Origin: Nitratiruptor sp. SB155-2
Lineage (GTDB): Bacteria; Campylobacterota; Campylobacteria; Campylobacterales; Nitratiruptoraceae
Assembly (NCBI RefSeq): GCF_000010325.1
Contig: NC_009662.1
Span: 1,136,501 to 1,200,500 of the forward strand
DNA: 64,000 nucleotides
Direction of reading: 5' to 3'
The notes under the pieces are model-generated. The model had not been told where the DNA came from and made no database searches. It worked only from the letters and a program-made list of their open reading frames with translations. Of this stretch, positions 1 to 9,403 are shown in pieces; positions within the stretch are counted from its first letter, which is position 1, and the number at the start of each line of letters is the position of its first letter. The position numbers were made by a program, and so were the translations under genes.

Positions 1-1472
1 CGCAGGATATCGAACATCAGGCACAAGAGGTTCTTCGTTTCATGAAACCGGCGAACCCGCAAAAGGCTGTACGCTTTGATGAAAGTATCGCACATAAATT
101 CGTAGAGACTACGAAACGGTTTTTTGATCAAAACCATGGAGGATTCGGAAGCAAACCAAAATTTCCACACACATCCACTATCAATACGTTACTTGATGTG
201 TACCGCCTTACCGGTAACGAAGAAGCGTTACATATGGCTACATATACCTTGGACAATATGGCCAAAGGGGGTCTTAGAGATCTTGTGGATGGTGGGTTTT
301 GCCGCTACAGTGTCGATGAGAAATGGCTTGTACCCCACTTCGAAAAGATGGCCTATGATAATGCCTTGTTGATGGAGAGCTATCTGAAAGCCTATCATGC
401 AACGAAAAATGAGATGTATAAACAGATCGCTTTTGAAACAGCCGATTTTATCGCGACATATATGAGCCAAAAGGGGCTCTTTTTCAGTGCAAGCGATGCC
501 GATAGCGAAGGCGTAGAGGGAAAATATTTTGTCTATAGCTACGATGAGGTTGTCCAAAAACTTCAAGAGGATGGTTTTAGCGAGGAAGAGATTAAAACCG
601 TTTTGAATAAACTGGGTATTACTAAATCTGGCAATTTTGAGGGAAAAAATATCCCAAGAAGCGAAGAATTGGAACTTTGTGAAACGAGTAAAAGAGCTTT
701 GAAGTCTCTAAAAGATCTACGAAAAAGCAGATGCTATCCCTTTATCGATAAAAAAATCATCACCAGCTGGAATGCGATGATGATCAAATCTCTTTATATA
801 GCTAGCAGAATCGATACAAAATATTTCGAAATTGCCGAAGAATCACTGCAAAAGCTTCTTGAGACTATGCTCATAGACGATCATCTCTACCATGCAACAC
901 TTATCGATGAAAAACCAACAATTCCGGCCTTTTTGGAAGATTACGCCTATTTGGCTACAGCCCTTCTTGAAGCTTACAAAACGACACTCAATGAAGAGTA
1001 TCTTGCGAAAGCAAATCTTTTGGTTAACGATGCAATAGTGAACTTTTTTGATGAGGGGCGCTGGTATTTTAGTAAAGGCGAAATCGTCACAGAAGCAGAG
1101 CACACCGACACCTCCTATCCAAGCAGTGCCGCAGTTATAGTGGATGCTATGCTGACTTTAGGAACGATTTTGGATCCAAAGTATATTCAATTCTCCTTTC
1201 TATCGATCGAATTTTATAGTGAGAAAATCTATAAGTACCTTCCTTGGGCGGCAAAATTTGTCGAAGATGTATTACGATTTGTCTATCAAGATCGCGTCAT
1301 CAAGGCAAATGAAGAAGATCTAATCCAGTGCATTGGATCCATCGACTTTGTCAAATACCCTTTTGTTCTTGTAAAAGAGGAGGAGATGGAGGGATTCATG
1401 CTTTGTGACCGTGCAAAATGTTTTTCACAAAGCAAATCGTGCGATTCTATCCTAAAGGCTATCGATGAGTGA
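1..1472 (+). CDS. DUF255 / thioredoxin-domain YyaL-like protein, 5' end outside window
   Basis: The frame is open from the first bases of the window, so the start and probably the N-terminal thioredoxin-like part are missing. What remains (about 490 residues) is the alpha/alpha-toroid portion of the DUF255 family (YyaL, spermatogenesis-associated protein 20), with the typical stretches GGFGSKPKFPH, VPHFEKMAYDNALL, SASDADSEG and ITSWNAMMIKSL. The biochemical role of the family is unsettled; a redox or sugar-related function is usually suggested. The stop overlaps the msrA start by 8 bases, which implies co-transcription with a methionine sulfoxide reductase. A second, exported paralogue lies at 13470..15488. 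Confidence 0.88.
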   Translation, partial: QDIEHQAQEVLRFMKPANPQKAVRFDESIAHKFVETTKRFFDQNHGGFGSKPKFPHTSTINTLLDVYRLTGNEEALHMATYTLDNMAKGGLRDLVDGGFCRYSVDEKWLVPHFEKMAYDNALLMESYLKAYHATKNEMYKQIAFETADFIATYMSQKGLFFSASDADSEGVEGKYFVYSYDEVVQKLQEDGFSEEEIKTVLNKLGITKSGNFEGKNIPRSEELELCETSKRALKSLKDLRKSRCYPFIDKKIITSWNAMMIKSLYIASRIDTKYFEIAEESLQKLLETMLIDDHLYHATLIDEKPTIPAFLEDYAYLATALLEAYKTTLNEEYLAKANLLVNDAIVNFFDEGRWYFSKGEIVTEAEHTDTSYPSSAAVIVDAMLTLGTILDPKYIQFSFLSIEFYSEKIYKYLPWAAKFVEDVLRFVYQDRVIKANEEDLIQCIGSIDFVKYPFVLVKEEEMEGFMLCDRAKCFSQSKSCDSILKAIDE

Positions 1473-1989
1473 GAGTGCGATAGTTGGTGGAGGCTGCTTC
1501 TGGTGCCTCGAAGCTATTTTCCAACGAGTAAAGGGCGTGCATAGAGTTACGAGCGGATATGCGGGATGTAGAAGGCAAAATCCAACTTATGAACAAGTTT
1601 GCACTGGTACTACAAAATGCGCCGAAGTCGTCAAGATCGATTTCGATCCACATATCATCAATTACGAGGAACTTTTACATATCTTTTTTGCCGTGCACGA
1701 TCCTACGCAACTCAATAGACAAGGCGCCGATATTGGAACACAATATCGTTCAGTCATATTTCCTTTAAATGAGGAGCAAAAAGCGATAGCACAAAAAGTG
1801 ATACAAAAGCTCAACCCCTATTTCGAGAACAAAATAGTGACAACTATTGAAAATCCCGGAACATTCTATGAAGCGGAGAGCTATCATCAAAACTACTACA
1901 ATACCCATCCAGATCAGGGATATTGCCAGGTAGTCATCGCCCCAAAACTGAAAAAATTCATGAATATGTTCCAAGAGTATCTACAATGA
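1465..1989 (+). CDS. msrA: Peptide-methionine (S)-S-oxide reductase MsrA
   Basis: This enzyme repairs oxidised methionine (S-sulfoxide) in proteins, using thioredoxin as reductant. The 174-residue protein has the active-site motif GGGCFWCLE, with the catalytic cysteine at about residue 11, and the family stretches SGYAGC, YEQVCTGTTKCAEVV, HDPTQLNRQGADIGTQYRS and ESYHQNYY. Length is normal for an MsrA-only protein with no MsrB fusion. The ATG lies inside the end of the upstream DUF255 gene, and the stop overlaps the next ATG, so the three genes form a tight operon. Confidence 0.96.
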   Translation: MSESAIVGGGCFWCLEAIFQRVKGVHRVTSGYAGCRRQNPTYEQVCTGTTKCAEVVKIDFDPHIINYEELLHIFFAVHDPTQLNRQGADIGTQYRSVIFPLNEEQKAIAQKVIQKLNPYFENKIVTTIENPGTFYEAESYHQNYYNTHPDQGYCQVVIAPKLKKFMNMFQEYLQ

Positions 1990-2303
1990 TAAAACTAGCC
2001 TTTTTATTGGCTCTCCTTTTTATCGTTGGTATTTTAAAAATAGTCAAAGAGTACGAAGGGGATAAAAGAAAGTTTCTATTTGATATCTTTCTTCTTCTCT
2101 TTTTACTTTTCGTAACAAGTTTCAGCAAATATGCAAGAGTCTACCTACCTCTTTTTGTCACACACATTGTGGCACTTATTTTCGCATGGGGATGGTTCTA
2201 TATCTACCTTTTCAAGAAAACAAACAGAGTCTATCCCGTTTTTCTACCACTACTCACAATAGCTTTTTTTTTCATATTAGGAGAAGTGACCTCATCGATG
2301 TAA
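1986..2303 (+). CDS. Small hypothetical membrane protein
   Basis: The best start is the ATG that overlaps the msrA stop (ATGA), giving 105 residues; a longer open frame from 1923 would lie inside msrA. The protein is strongly hydrophobic with about three to four predicted membrane segments (residues about 3-18, 30-45, 52-72 and 83-100). I do not recognise a family. Its last 73 bases run convergently over the 3' end of the glycosylase gene on the other strand, so one of the two C-termini may be extended. A role linked to MsrA is possible only from position. Confidence 0.6.
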   Translation: MIKLAFLLALLFIVGILKIVKEYEGDKRKFLFDIFLLLFLLFVTSFSKYARVYLPLFVTHIVALIFAWGWFYIYLFKKTNRVYPVFLPLLTIAFFFILGEVTSSM

Positions 2304-2779
2304 TCTAGTATTTTTTTCCACTGTTGCACTTTTTCTTCAAATGACATGGCCCTATATGCTGGAGATGGGGAGGGAAGATAGTATCGTGGCAAGTTCACAT
2401 GTGAAAACTGTTTTTCAAAAAGCTGCTGAGATTTTCTACCTGTGAAAAAAATTACCTCTATATTTGGATATGTTTTCAGTAGCTTTTCGATGTCATTAAC
2501 TTCAATTGAAGAGAGTGAGCTATCCAAGGAGTTTTCTCTTATGCATCCCTTTACCATATCCCACAAAGCGATATGGTGCCTTTTTAAAAACTCCTTTTTC
2601 TCTTCAAGTGTATCTGGAACCTTTTGCTTAAAAACGTCTGCAACTATTTTCCAAAACTGGTTTTGCGGATGGCCATAGTAAAAACCGATTTCTAAAGAAG
2701 CAAAACTGGGGAAAGAGCCCAGAATCAATACTTTAGACTCTTTGTCAATAAAAGGCTCGAAAGGATGGAACTCTTTCAT
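2231..2779 (-). CDS. DNA-deoxyinosine (hypoxanthine) glycosylase, uracil-DNA glycosylase superfamily
   Basis: This 182-residue protein belongs to the family 6 branch of the uracil-DNA glycosylase superfamily, which removes hypoxanthine produced by adenine deamination. Recognisable pieces are the N-terminal [10 protein letters not shown] motif, [14 protein letters not shown] (the catalytic-loop region of this family), ALWDMVKGC and the C-terminal [10 protein letters not shown] loop. The start ATG overlaps the stop of the chemoreceptor gene by the ATGA arrangement. The last 15 or so residues look poorly conserved and overlap the small membrane protein gene on the other strand, which may reflect loss of an earlier stop. 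Confidence 0.85.
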   Translation of the reverse strand: MKEFHPFEPFIDKESKVLILGSFPSFASLEIGFYYGHPQNQFWKIVADVFKQKVPDTLEEKKEFLKRHHIALWDMVKGCIRENSLDSSLSSIEVNDIEKLLKTYPNIEVIFFTGRKSQQLFEKQFSHVNLPRYYLPSPSPAYRAMSFEEKVQQWKKILDYIDEVTSPNMKKKAIVSSGRKTG

Positions 2780-4371
2780 GTTTTGAAATGGTTGATCATC
2801 GCTTCGAGATCTTTGGTTGACTGCAGCAGTTCGTTTGCCAAGGAAGCGATCTCGTTAATATCTGCTTTGTTGCTTTCAGAAAGCTCTGCCAAATGAGAGA
2901 TTTTAGCCGCAATAGATTCGATAGTTTGAGAAATTTCAACAGAATTTGCATAAGAAACTTCACTCTTTTTCGCACTCTCGTTGAGATTTTGCGATAGCTG
3001 CTGGATGATGGTTGTCGAAACTTGATTTTTTTGCACAAGACTTTTCATATGCTTGGAGTTTTTATCGATAAACGTATGGGATTTTTTAATGCTATCTATG
3101 ATATTTTTGATGATGTTTGTAATCATTTCTAGCTCTTTTTGCGTCCTCTCTGCCAGCTTTCTCACTTCATCTGCGACAACACTAAACCCTTTTCCATGTT
3201 CGCCAGCTCTAGCTGCTTCAATAGCGGCATTGAGCGCCAATAGATTGGTTTGAGAAGCGATATCCGAAATAATATCTGCAACATTTTCCACCTCTTTGAT
3301 CTGTTTTTCTAGAATTTCAAAATTTTTGTTGATACTCTCTTCTGTTTGTGAAGTGATATCGATCGTTTTGGAGATTTCATTGATATTCTCCATCACCTCA
3401 TCCATTTTTTTCGTTGCATCGAGTATTTTTTCCCTTGCCTCTTTCGCCATAGCCTCGTTGTATTGACTCTTCTCTTTAATCTCGTTCGCCAGTTGGACAC
3501 TCTCATTGGCCTGTTTGGACTCTTCCATGGCTCTATTTAAAAGATTTGTGGATATTTTGTCTATGCTTTGCGCCACATCCACAACATTTCCAAGCTGATC
3601 TTTCGTTTTTTGAATCGTTTGTGCTATTTTTGCTATGAACCGATTCAAATACATCGTAGCAATTCCGATTTCATCGGTAGAGTCTTCAGGGAGTCGTTTG
3701 GTAAGGTCTCCTTCACCCTCAGCAATATCCTTCGCAACCTCATCGAGTCTCTCAACAGGCCGTAAAATGCTGATTCCTGTAATGTAATTGATAAAAATCA
3801 AAACGGCGATAACGATACCGCCCAAAATGATAAGCAGATAGAAAAATTTTCTTTTTAGCTGATCGTAGTAGTCCGCTTTGTTGGTTCCTGGCACTACCCA
3901 AACACCCCAAGGTTTGATATACCGAAATGCCGCGATTTTATGTTGGCCGGTTGCAGCTGATACATACTCATAAATACCGCCTTCTGGATGCGTTCGTATG
4001 TAGTCCACATAATCGTGTCCTGCAAAATTTTTTCCCTCTTTTTTAAAATGAACGACAAATGTCCCTTTTTTATCTACAAAATAGACATATCCACTCTTAC
4101 CAATCTTGATTTTATAGATCTGTTTTCGAAACTCTGGGTCATTTATAGCATCTGGTTTAACTTTGGCTATATAATTAATCGTTTTTTCAAGTGCATCTGC
4201 GACTGAATTGATATCTTGTTTCATTACATCTTTGATTTCATTGAGTGCTATGAAATAACTGATACCAATCGTAACTAAAAAGGCACCGATGGAAAGAACA
4301 AGATTAATGATAAATTTTGATTTGATGGATTTACAGACGAAGAAGCGTTTATTACACACGGTATTGGCCAT
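2776..4371 (-). CDS. Methyl-accepting chemotaxis protein with a single Cache sensor domain
   Basis: A 531-residue chemoreceptor. The order is: a membrane segment at about 20-40, an extracytoplasmic sCache-type domain at about 45-175 ([18 protein letters not shown] is typical), a second membrane segment at about 178-198, a HAMP region, and the long cytoplasmic coiled coil with the conserved hairpin tip ([16 protein letters not shown], then [13 protein letters not shown]). It should signal to CheA; its ligand cannot be read from sequence, though small carboxylates are usual for this Cache type. The start ATG follows AGGA by five bases. The glycosylase gene follows with an overlapping start. Confidence 0.95.
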   Translation of the reverse strand: MANTVCNKRFFVCKSIKSKFIINLVLSIGAFLVTIGISYFIALNEIKDVMKQDINSVADALEKTINYIAKVKPDAINDPEFRKQIYKIKIGKSGYVYFVDKKGTFVVHFKKEGKNFAGHDYVDYIRTHPEGGIYEYVSAATGQHKIAAFRYIKPWGVWVVPGTNKADYYDQLKRKFFYLLIILGGIVIAVLIFINYITGISILRPVERLDEVAKDIAEGEGDLTKRLPEDSTDEIGIATMYLNRFIAKIAQTIQKTKDQLGNVVDVAQSIDKISTNLLNRAMEESKQANESVQLANEIKEKSQYNEAMAKEAREKILDATKKMDEVMENINEISKTIDITSQTEESINKNFEILEKQIKEVENVADIISDIASQTNLLALNAAIEAARAGEHGKGFSVVADEVRKLAERTQKELEMITNIIKNIIDSIKKSHTFIDKNSKHMKSLVQKNQVSTTIIQQLSQNLNESAKKSEVSYANSVEISQTIESIAAKISHLAELSESNKADINEIASLANELLQSTKDLEAMINHFKT

Positions 4372-4466
4372 AGGAGTCCTTTTTGGCTATTTGCATACTA
4401 TAATAATAAACTTTTATTTAAGTTAAACTAAAAAGAAGTGTAGAAAGAGGCTTTAAAGAGGGGGGA

Positions 4467-4488
4467 GAGTAAGGGAGGAACCTTACTC
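4467..4488 (-). terminator. Hairpin at the dnaK stop codon
   Basis: A perfect 8-base inverted repeat, GAGTAAGG and CCTTACTC around a 6-base loop, includes the dnaK stop codon. It is followed on the - strand by a pyrimidine-rich tail rather than a clean T run, so termination efficiency is uncertain. It may separate dnaK from the chemoreceptor gene. Confidence 0.5.
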
Positions 4489-6378
4489 TACTTCTGCATC
4501 GATGACGTCGTCGTCTCCTCCGCTTTTTTTCTGCTCAGTGCCACCTTGCTCAGTCCCGCCTGTTTGGCCTTGCTCTTTTTTGTACATCGCTTCAGCAAGT
4601 TTGTGGCTCACTTGCGTAAGAGCCTGCACTTTCGCTTCGATCTGCTCTTTCGTTGCATTTTCATCTTTGAGTACGTTTTTCAAATCATTCAATGCTGCTT
4701 CAATCTGTGCTCTCTCATCTGCACTTATTGCATTGCCTACCTCTTTGAGGCTCTTTTCTGTCTGATATGCCAAAGCATCTGCTTGGTTTCTTGTCTCGAC
4801 AAGCTCTTTTCGTTTTCTATCCTCTTCTTTATGTGCTTCGGCATCTTGGATCATTCGTTGAATCTCCTCTTCGCTGAGTCCACTCGTTCCGGTTACAGTA
4901 ATTTTTTGCTCTTTGCCGGTCGCTTTATCTTTTGCACTTACCGTCAAGATACCGTTTGCGTCGATATCAAATGTAACTTCAATTTGAGGAACACCTCTTG
5001 GGGCTGGTGGAATACCTTCCAGTGTAAACTGGCCCAGTGATTTGTTATCTTTTGCCATCTCTCGTTCACCCTGCAATACATGGATAGTCACTGCAGGTTG
5101 GTTATCTTCAGCGGTACTGAAGATTTGTGATTTTTTGACAGGAATCGTTGTCCCTTTTTCGATGATTTTCGTCATAACTCCACCAAGTGTCTCAATACCA
5201 AGACTGAGCGGTGTAACATCAAGAAGCAGTACATCTTTCACGTCACCTTTGATGACAGCTCCTTGAATCGCCGCACCGACAGCCACCACTTCATCAGGGT
5301 TTACTGATTTGTTTGGCTCTTTTCCAAAGAACTCTTTTACTTTTTGTTGTACGAGCGGAATTCGAGTCGATCCACCTACTAAAACAACTTCATTCACTTC
5401 ATCTTTGCTTAGACCTGAGTCTTTGAGCACATTGTTCGCAATGGTAATTGTTTTTTCTACCAAGTCTTCAATGAGACTTTCGAATTTTGCTCGTGTAAGC
5501 TTTTTGACCAAGTGTTTTGGACCGCTTTGATCTGCTGTGATAAATGGCAAGTTGATCTCAGTCTCCATTGCTGAGCTGAGCTCTTTTTTCGCGTTTTCAG
5601 CCGCTTCTTTGAGTCGCTGCAATGCCATGATATCTGATTTGAGATCGATTCCTGTCTCTTTTTTGAATTCATCTACAAGCCAATCGATGATTCTGTTGTC
5701 AAAGTCATCACCGCCCAAGAATGCATCACCACCGGTTGCCAGAACTTCGACAACGTTATCTCCAGTTTCTAGAATAGTTACGTCAAATGTACCACCACCA
5801 AGGTCATATACGACGATCTTTTCAGCCTCTTTCTTGTCAAGTCCATATGCGAGGGCTGCTGCAGTCGGTTCGTTGATAATTCTAAGAACATTGAGCCCTG
5901 CGATCTGTCCAGCCTCTTTTGTCGCTTTTCTTTGTGCATCGTTAAAATATGCTGGAACGGTGATAACCGCTTCAGTAATCTCTTGACCCAGATAGGCTTC
6001 CGCATCCTCTTTCAGTTTCATCAAAATTTTTGCACTGATCTCTTGTGGCGTATAGACTTTCCCATCCACATCTACCGCACAAGCACCATTTCTATCGACG
6101 ATGTTGTATGGAAGTCGTTTTTTGGCTTCTTGGGCCTTCTCTTCATTACACATCATACCCATGATTCTCTTTACAGAGTAAATAGTTCTTTTTGGGTTTG
6201 TAATCATCTGTCGTTTTGCAGGATCGCCTACAAGAACTTCACCTTTATCGGTAAAGGCCACGACAGATGGCGTTGTATTTTTACCCTCTTTATTTGGTAT
6301 AACTTTTGCTTCTTTTCCTTCATATATCGCCATACATGAGTTTGTTGTCCCTAAATCTATTCCTAACACTTTACTCAT
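4483..6378 (-). CDS. dnaK: Molecular chaperone DnaK (Hsp70)
   Basis: ATP-dependent cytoplasmic chaperone working with GrpE and DnaJ. The N-terminal ATPase domain shows [25 protein letters not shown] and [10 protein letters not shown]; the linker region [18 protein letters not shown] and the C-terminal end [10 protein letters not shown] are also present. The length of 631 residues is normal. I start at the ATG at 6378 because AAGGAG lies at proper spacing before it; the in-frame GTG two codons earlier touches the ribosome site. It is the third gene of hrcA-grpE-dnaK, and dnaJ is not in the window. Confidence 0.98.
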   Translation of the reverse strand: MSKVLGIDLGTTNSCMAIYEGKEAKVIPNKEGKNTTPSVVAFTDKGEVLVGDPAKRQMITNPKRTIYSVKRIMGMMCNEEKAQEAKKRLPYNIVDRNGACAVDVDGKVYTPQEISAKILMKLKEDAEAYLGQEITEAVITVPAYFNDAQRKATKEAGQIAGLNVLRIINEPTAAALAYGLDKKEAEKIVVYDLGGGTFDVTILETGDNVVEVLATGGDAFLGGDDFDNRIIDWLVDEFKKETGIDLKSDIMALQRLKEAAENAKKELSSAMETEINLPFITADQSGPKHLVKKLTRAKFESLIEDLVEKTITIANNVLKDSGLSKDEVNEVVLVGGSTRIPLVQQKVKEFFGKEPNKSVNPDEVVAVGAAIQGAVIKGDVKDVLLLDVTPLSLGIETLGGVMTKIIEKGTTIPVKKSQIFSTAEDNQPAVTIHVLQGEREMAKDNKSLGQFTLEGIPPAPRGVPQIEVTFDIDANGILTVSAKDKATGKEQKITVTGTSGLSEEEIQRMIQDAEAHKEEDRKRKELVETRNQADALAYQTEKSLKEVGNAISADERAQIEAALNDLKNVLKDENATKEQIEAKVQALTQVSHKLAEAMYKKEQGQTGGTEQGGTEQKKSGGDDDVIDAEVE

Positions 6379-6452
6379 TTTCACTCCTTTGGATAATTAT
6401 TTTTAAAAATTATAGTTAAGTTCACTAAAGATTTCTGCTACTAAAGTTGCAT

Positions 6453-6995
6453 TTATTCGTTGCCTTTTGCAACGCTCACCTTAGCTGGCCGCAAAATTCT
6501 TTCTTTATATTTATACCCTTTTTGAATCACTTGAACGATTTGACCAGCTTTTTTCTCAGCGTCATCCACTTGTAAAATCGCTTCATGTAGATGAGGATTG
6601 AACTCGCCACCCTCTTCGATCTCAATCACTTCTATTCCGTTTTTATTGAAGGCTTTAATGAATTGATCAATTGTAAGCTCGATGCCCTTTTTGAGCTCTT
6701 TGACGGCCTCTTCGGCATTGAGATTATCATGACTTACCGCAGCCAGTGCCATGTCAAGACTATCGAGTGCCGGCAATAGATCTTGAGCGAATTTTTCCAA
6801 TGAATACTCTATAGCTTGAATTTTTTCTCTCTCTAACCGTTTTTTCGTATTTTCAAAATCGGCATGCACTCGTAGATACTTCTCTTCACACTCTTGGAGT
6901 TTTTTCTCCACCTCTTCACACTCATTTTGTTCATTTTGCATTTTTTGATCTTCTTGTACTTTTTCTTGCTCTTGTGCTCTTTTTTTCTCTGCCAT
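6453..6995 (-). CDS. grpE: Nucleotide exchange factor GrpE
   Basis: This 180-residue protein is the ADP/ATP exchange factor for DnaK. The charged N-terminal third is predicted coiled coil, followed by YLRVHADFENTKKRLEREK and the C-terminal beta domain with GGEFNPHLHEAI and VIQKGYKYKERILRPAKVSV. AAGGAG is six bases before the ATG and overlaps the hrcA stop codon, so the two genes are translationally linked. The gap to dnaK is 74 bases. Confidence 0.97.
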   Translation of the reverse strand: MAEKKRAQEQEKVQEDQKMQNEQNECEEVEKKLQECEEKYLRVHADFENTKKRLEREKIQAIEYSLEKFAQDLLPALDSLDMALAAVSHDNLNAEEAVKELKKGIELTIDQFIKAFNKNGIEVIEIEEGGEFNPHLHEAILQVDDAEKKAGQIVQVIQKGYKYKERILRPAKVSVAKGNE

Positions 6996-7005
6996 TGTCT
7001 ACTCC

Positions 7006-7782
7006 TTAATGTAGTTTTTGTATGAATTGCTGGAAATTTCGAAATAGATGTCCCATGAGCAGCATTTCACCTTTTTTGTGTTCATCTATATCGATATAAA
7101 ATTTGTACGCCAAAAAATTGTCATGAAACATTATTCCAGGTTTTTGTCTAACCAGTTTTTCCCCACTCATTATTTTTGGTAAATCAGTTTTTGCCCATGC
7201 ATCGTGTTCTTTTGCAATTGCAAGAAGTTCGCGCATGTTATAGATGTGAAAATCCTCTTTCGCAAATTTTTTAAGTTCAGAAGCCAAACCTATTAACCCC
7301 ACTTCGTTTAAAAGTTTGCTAAGAGATTCAAGGTCTAAATCGATATGATTTGCAAGAAACTCTTCCAGTTTTTCATTATAGGGTATCAAATACTCTTTTT
7401 CATTATCAAAAATGGCTACGATATATCGATTTTTGTAGTTTTCTATGGAGCGTAAATGGATATTTTCATAAATGAGATATTCACAAAATATTTCATCATT
7501 TTGAATATTTTTCAAAGTCTCTCTATCTCTCAGCCGAATATATTTTTTTTCCAATCTATTTTGCCAGAACCGTTTCAAAGACATGGCCGTTGGAATACGA
7601 CCGCTGCTAACATGCTCTTTTTGCAAATATCCCTGTTCTGTCAGTTGTTTAAAATAGTATCGTATGGTAGCACTTGAAATAGTAATCGAAAGGCGTTCTT
7701 GAAGAGTTTTAGAGCTTACGGGAACATGTTTATCGATATACTCTTCTATGACACCTTCAAGTACTATCTCTTTTTTATCCAT
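7006..7782 (-). CDS. hrcA: Heat-inducible transcription repressor HrcA
   Basis: HrcA represses class I heat-shock operons by binding CIRCE elements and needs chaperone help to fold. The N-terminal winged helix is clear (VPVSSKTLQE, then ISSATIRYYFKQLTEQGYL and HVSSGRIPT). At 258 residues it is short compared with the roughly 340 of Firmicutes HrcA, which is usual for Campylobacterota. The gene heads hrcA-grpE-dnaK. A consensus-like promoter and a degenerate CIRCE lie directly before the ATG, so autoregulation is likely. Confidence 0.93.
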   Translation of the reverse strand: MDKKEIVLEGVIEEYIDKHVPVSSKTLQERLSITISSATIRYYFKQLTEQGYLQKEHVSSGRIPTAMSLKRFWQNRLEKKYIRLRDRETLKNIQNDEIFCEYLIYENIHLRSIENYKNRYIVAIFDNEKEYLIPYNEKLEEFLANHIDLDLESLSKLLNEVGLIGLASELKKFAKEDFHIYNMRELLAIAKEHDAWAKTDLPKIMSGEKLVRQKPGIMFHDNFLAYKFYIDIDEHKKGEMLLMGHLFRNFQQFIQKLH

Positions 7783-7783
7783 T

Positions 7784-7810
7784 TTAGCACTCTTTTTCTA
7801 ATTTTGCTGA
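7784..7810 (-). promoter_or_regulatory. CIRCE-like operator of hrcA-grpE-dnaK
   Basis: One half-site, GAGTGCTAA (7792..7784), matches the CIRCE consensus perfectly. At the canonical 9-base spacing the other half, TCAGCAAAA, matches at only 5 of 9 positions. The perfect half sits one base before the hrcA ATG and overlaps the likely ribosome site; the weak half overlaps the expected transcription start. Placement fits HrcA autoregulation. Confidence 0.65.
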
Positions 7811-7814
7811 TAGT

Positions 7815-7844
7815 ATTATATACTATTGAGTGTAGTGTTGTCAA
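7815..7844 (-). promoter_or_regulatory. Sigma70-type promoter of hrcA operon
   Basis: On the - strand TTGACA (7844..7839) and TATAAT (7820..7815) are separated by 18 bases. Both hexamers are full consensus. The predicted start near 7808 falls in the CIRCE-like repeat. Confidence 0.75.
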
Positions 7845-7996
7845 GTTTATTAAGCTAAAATATTTATATAAAAATGTTTTGGCAGTCTTATTGTACTAAC
7901 GTATTTTTTTACGAAAAGGTTTGTCGGTGAAGTTTTTATAAAAAGTTGGTGTGAAAGTGAAGCAAATGAATGAAGAGTTTGTATCGGAAGGAGAGG

Positions 7997-8266
7997 TTAC
8001 CCTCTAATTCCGAGCTCTTTGATTACTTGTGTATATTTTTCGTAATCTTTTCTTTTGAGATAGTTGAGCAATCGTTTTCTTTGTCCAACTAGTTTCAAAA
8101 GACCGAGTCGTGATGAGTGATCTTTTTTATGTTCTTTCAAGTGTTCAGTCAAATAGCTGATTCTTTCACTTAAAAGTGCGATCTGGACAGCAGGACTTCC
8201 CGTGTCACCTTCATGCTCTGCGAATTTAGAGATAATCTCTTGTTTTTTCGCCGAATCTAAAGCCAT
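7997..8266 (-). CDS. rpsO: Small ribosomal subunit protein uS15
   Basis: The 89-residue protein binds 16S rRNA in the central domain and is an early assembly protein. Family stretches [39 protein letters not shown] and [10 protein letters not shown] are intact. AGGAGG lies five bases before the ATG. The promoter is just upstream, and an insertion sequence ends only five bases beyond its -35 element. Confidence 0.98.
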   Translation of the reverse strand: MALDSAKKQEIISKFAEHEGDTGSPAVQIALLSERISYLTEHLKEHKKDHSSRLGLLKLVGQRKRLLNYLKRKDYEKYTQVIKELGIRG

Positions 8267-8301
8267 AGCAGCCTCCTGATTGGTCTAAATTTGGAAATGC
8301 C

Positions 8302-8330
8302 ATTATATCCAAGAACTATATCAAATGCAA
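8302..8330 (-). promoter_or_regulatory. Putative rpsO promoter abutting the IS end
   Basis: On the - strand a consensus TATAAT (8307..8302) is preceded at 17 bases by TTGCAT (8330..8325). The -35 is only five bases from the IS end at 8336, and those five bases are the proposed target duplication. Confidence 0.6.
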
Positions 8331-9385
8331 ATTTTTGTATAAGTCCAATACATATGGCACTCATAATGATTTTCAAGGAGGAATTGAACCGGAGATTTGA
8401 GATTAAGTGAATGGTGTGGTATTTTGGTATTGTAATCGATAAGCCATTTTGCTAATTTTTTATTGAATTCTTGTAAGTCTGTAAAGAGTACATCTTCATA
8501 GTATTGAATAAATTGTTCTTGGATGGTTCTGTTAAATCTCTCATTGTGTGCATTCATTTTAGGACTTTTAGGATATGTCCAATAATGTGTGAGACCTTTT
8601 TGTTCAAGCAGAGCGTCAAACTCTTTTTTGAACTCACTGCCATTATCAGAAAGAATTGCGAGTTTACGTTTATGTTTGATAGATGTTATTCCATCGATGA
8701 GAGCTTCCAAGGCGTATGCAGTATGTTTTGCTCTTTTGGATGGAATTGCCACTGCGAATGCAATACGTGTGAGTGGGTCTATCATGGTAAGGATATATCG
8801 TTTTATACCGTTTGAGACTATTTGGATGGTATCTACTGCCCAGAGTTCAAATGGTTTAGTTTTAAGGTTTTTGGGTTTGCGACTTTTTTGAACTCTCTTT
8901 TTTGGTTGAACTTTTCCTTTTGTATCGATGCGATAGGGAACGAGTCTCATTGTATCTGGTGCTTTTGCGATAATTCTTCCTATTGTTGATTCTGAAGGAG
9001 TTTTCACTCCTTTTGCTTCACAAAAGGGTTTCAGTAGATGGTAGAGTTTTGCTTTACCGATGTTGGGATATTTTTCTCTTAATCGTTTTATCTCTTTTAT
9101 AACTTCTAGTGGTACTTTTGACTCTCTTACTTTTTTTGGTTTACGTGATTTTGGGTTTAAGGCTTTGATATCTCCATTTGCATCATTGAAACTCTTTTTC
9201 CAGCGATAAAGCGTTCTTCTGCTTACTCCAAAAGCCTCTATTGTAGCTTCCAATCCATATTTTTGCCAAAACTCCAGTATCTTTTTTCTTCTTTTTGCCT
9301 CTTCACTTATCATGAGGCTATTGTAATAGATTTGCTTTAATCTTTTATACCCTTTGAGCCCTGGAAATGTGTATCTGATTTGCAC
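8321..9385 (-). CDS. IS481-type transposase (HTH plus rve integrase core)
   Basis: A 354-residue DDE transposase. An N-terminal helix-turn-helix (EAFGVSRRTLYRWKKSF) precedes an integrase core with D185 (AVDTIQ), D247 (LSDNGSEF) and E282 (NERFNRT), 34 residues between the last two, then the SLNLKSPVQFL tail. No frameshift or stop interrupts it, so it may be active. The frame crosses the left inverted repeat and stops outside the element, so its last four residues are encoded by flanking DNA in the rpsO promoter. An internal ATG at codon 25 is an alternative start. Confidence 0.93.
   Translation of the reverse strand: MQIRYTFPGLKGYKRLKQIYYNSLMISEEAKRRKKILEFWQKYGLEATIEAFGVSRRTLYRWKKSFNDANGDIKALNPKSRKPKKVRESKVPLEVIKEIKRLREKYPNIGKAKLYHLLKPFCEAKGVKTPSESTIGRIIAKAPDTMRLVPYRIDTKGKVQPKKRVQKSRKPKNLKTKPFELWAVDTIQIVSNGIKRYILTMIDPLTRIAFAVAIPSKRAKHTAYALEALIDGITSIKHKRKLAILSDNGSEFKKEFDALLEQKGLTHYWTYPKSPKMNAHNERFNRTIQEQFIQYYEDVLFTDLQEFNKKLAKWLIDYNTKIPHHSLNLKSPVQFLLENHYECHMYWTYTKICI
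8336..8362. repeat. Left terminal inverted repeat of the IS
   Basis: 27 bases that match the inverted right end at 9404..9431 over the outer 9 bases (one mismatch) and the inner 7 bases exactly. The transposase reading frame passes through it. Confidence 0.8.
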
Positions 9386-9403
9386 TCCTCTCTCCTCTTT
9401 GGA

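Noticed and set aside
4546-5986. Open frames on the + strand across dnaK
   Set aside because: All lie antisense to dnaK, whose protein motifs are continuous.
7992-8005. Short hairpin at the rpsO stop (AGAGG/CCTCT)
   Set aside because: Only five pairs and no T run; too weak to call a terminator.
8267-8301. S15 autoregulatory pseudoknot in the rpsO leader
   Set aside because: The leader from the predicted start to the ATG is only about 30 bases and shows no convincing structure.
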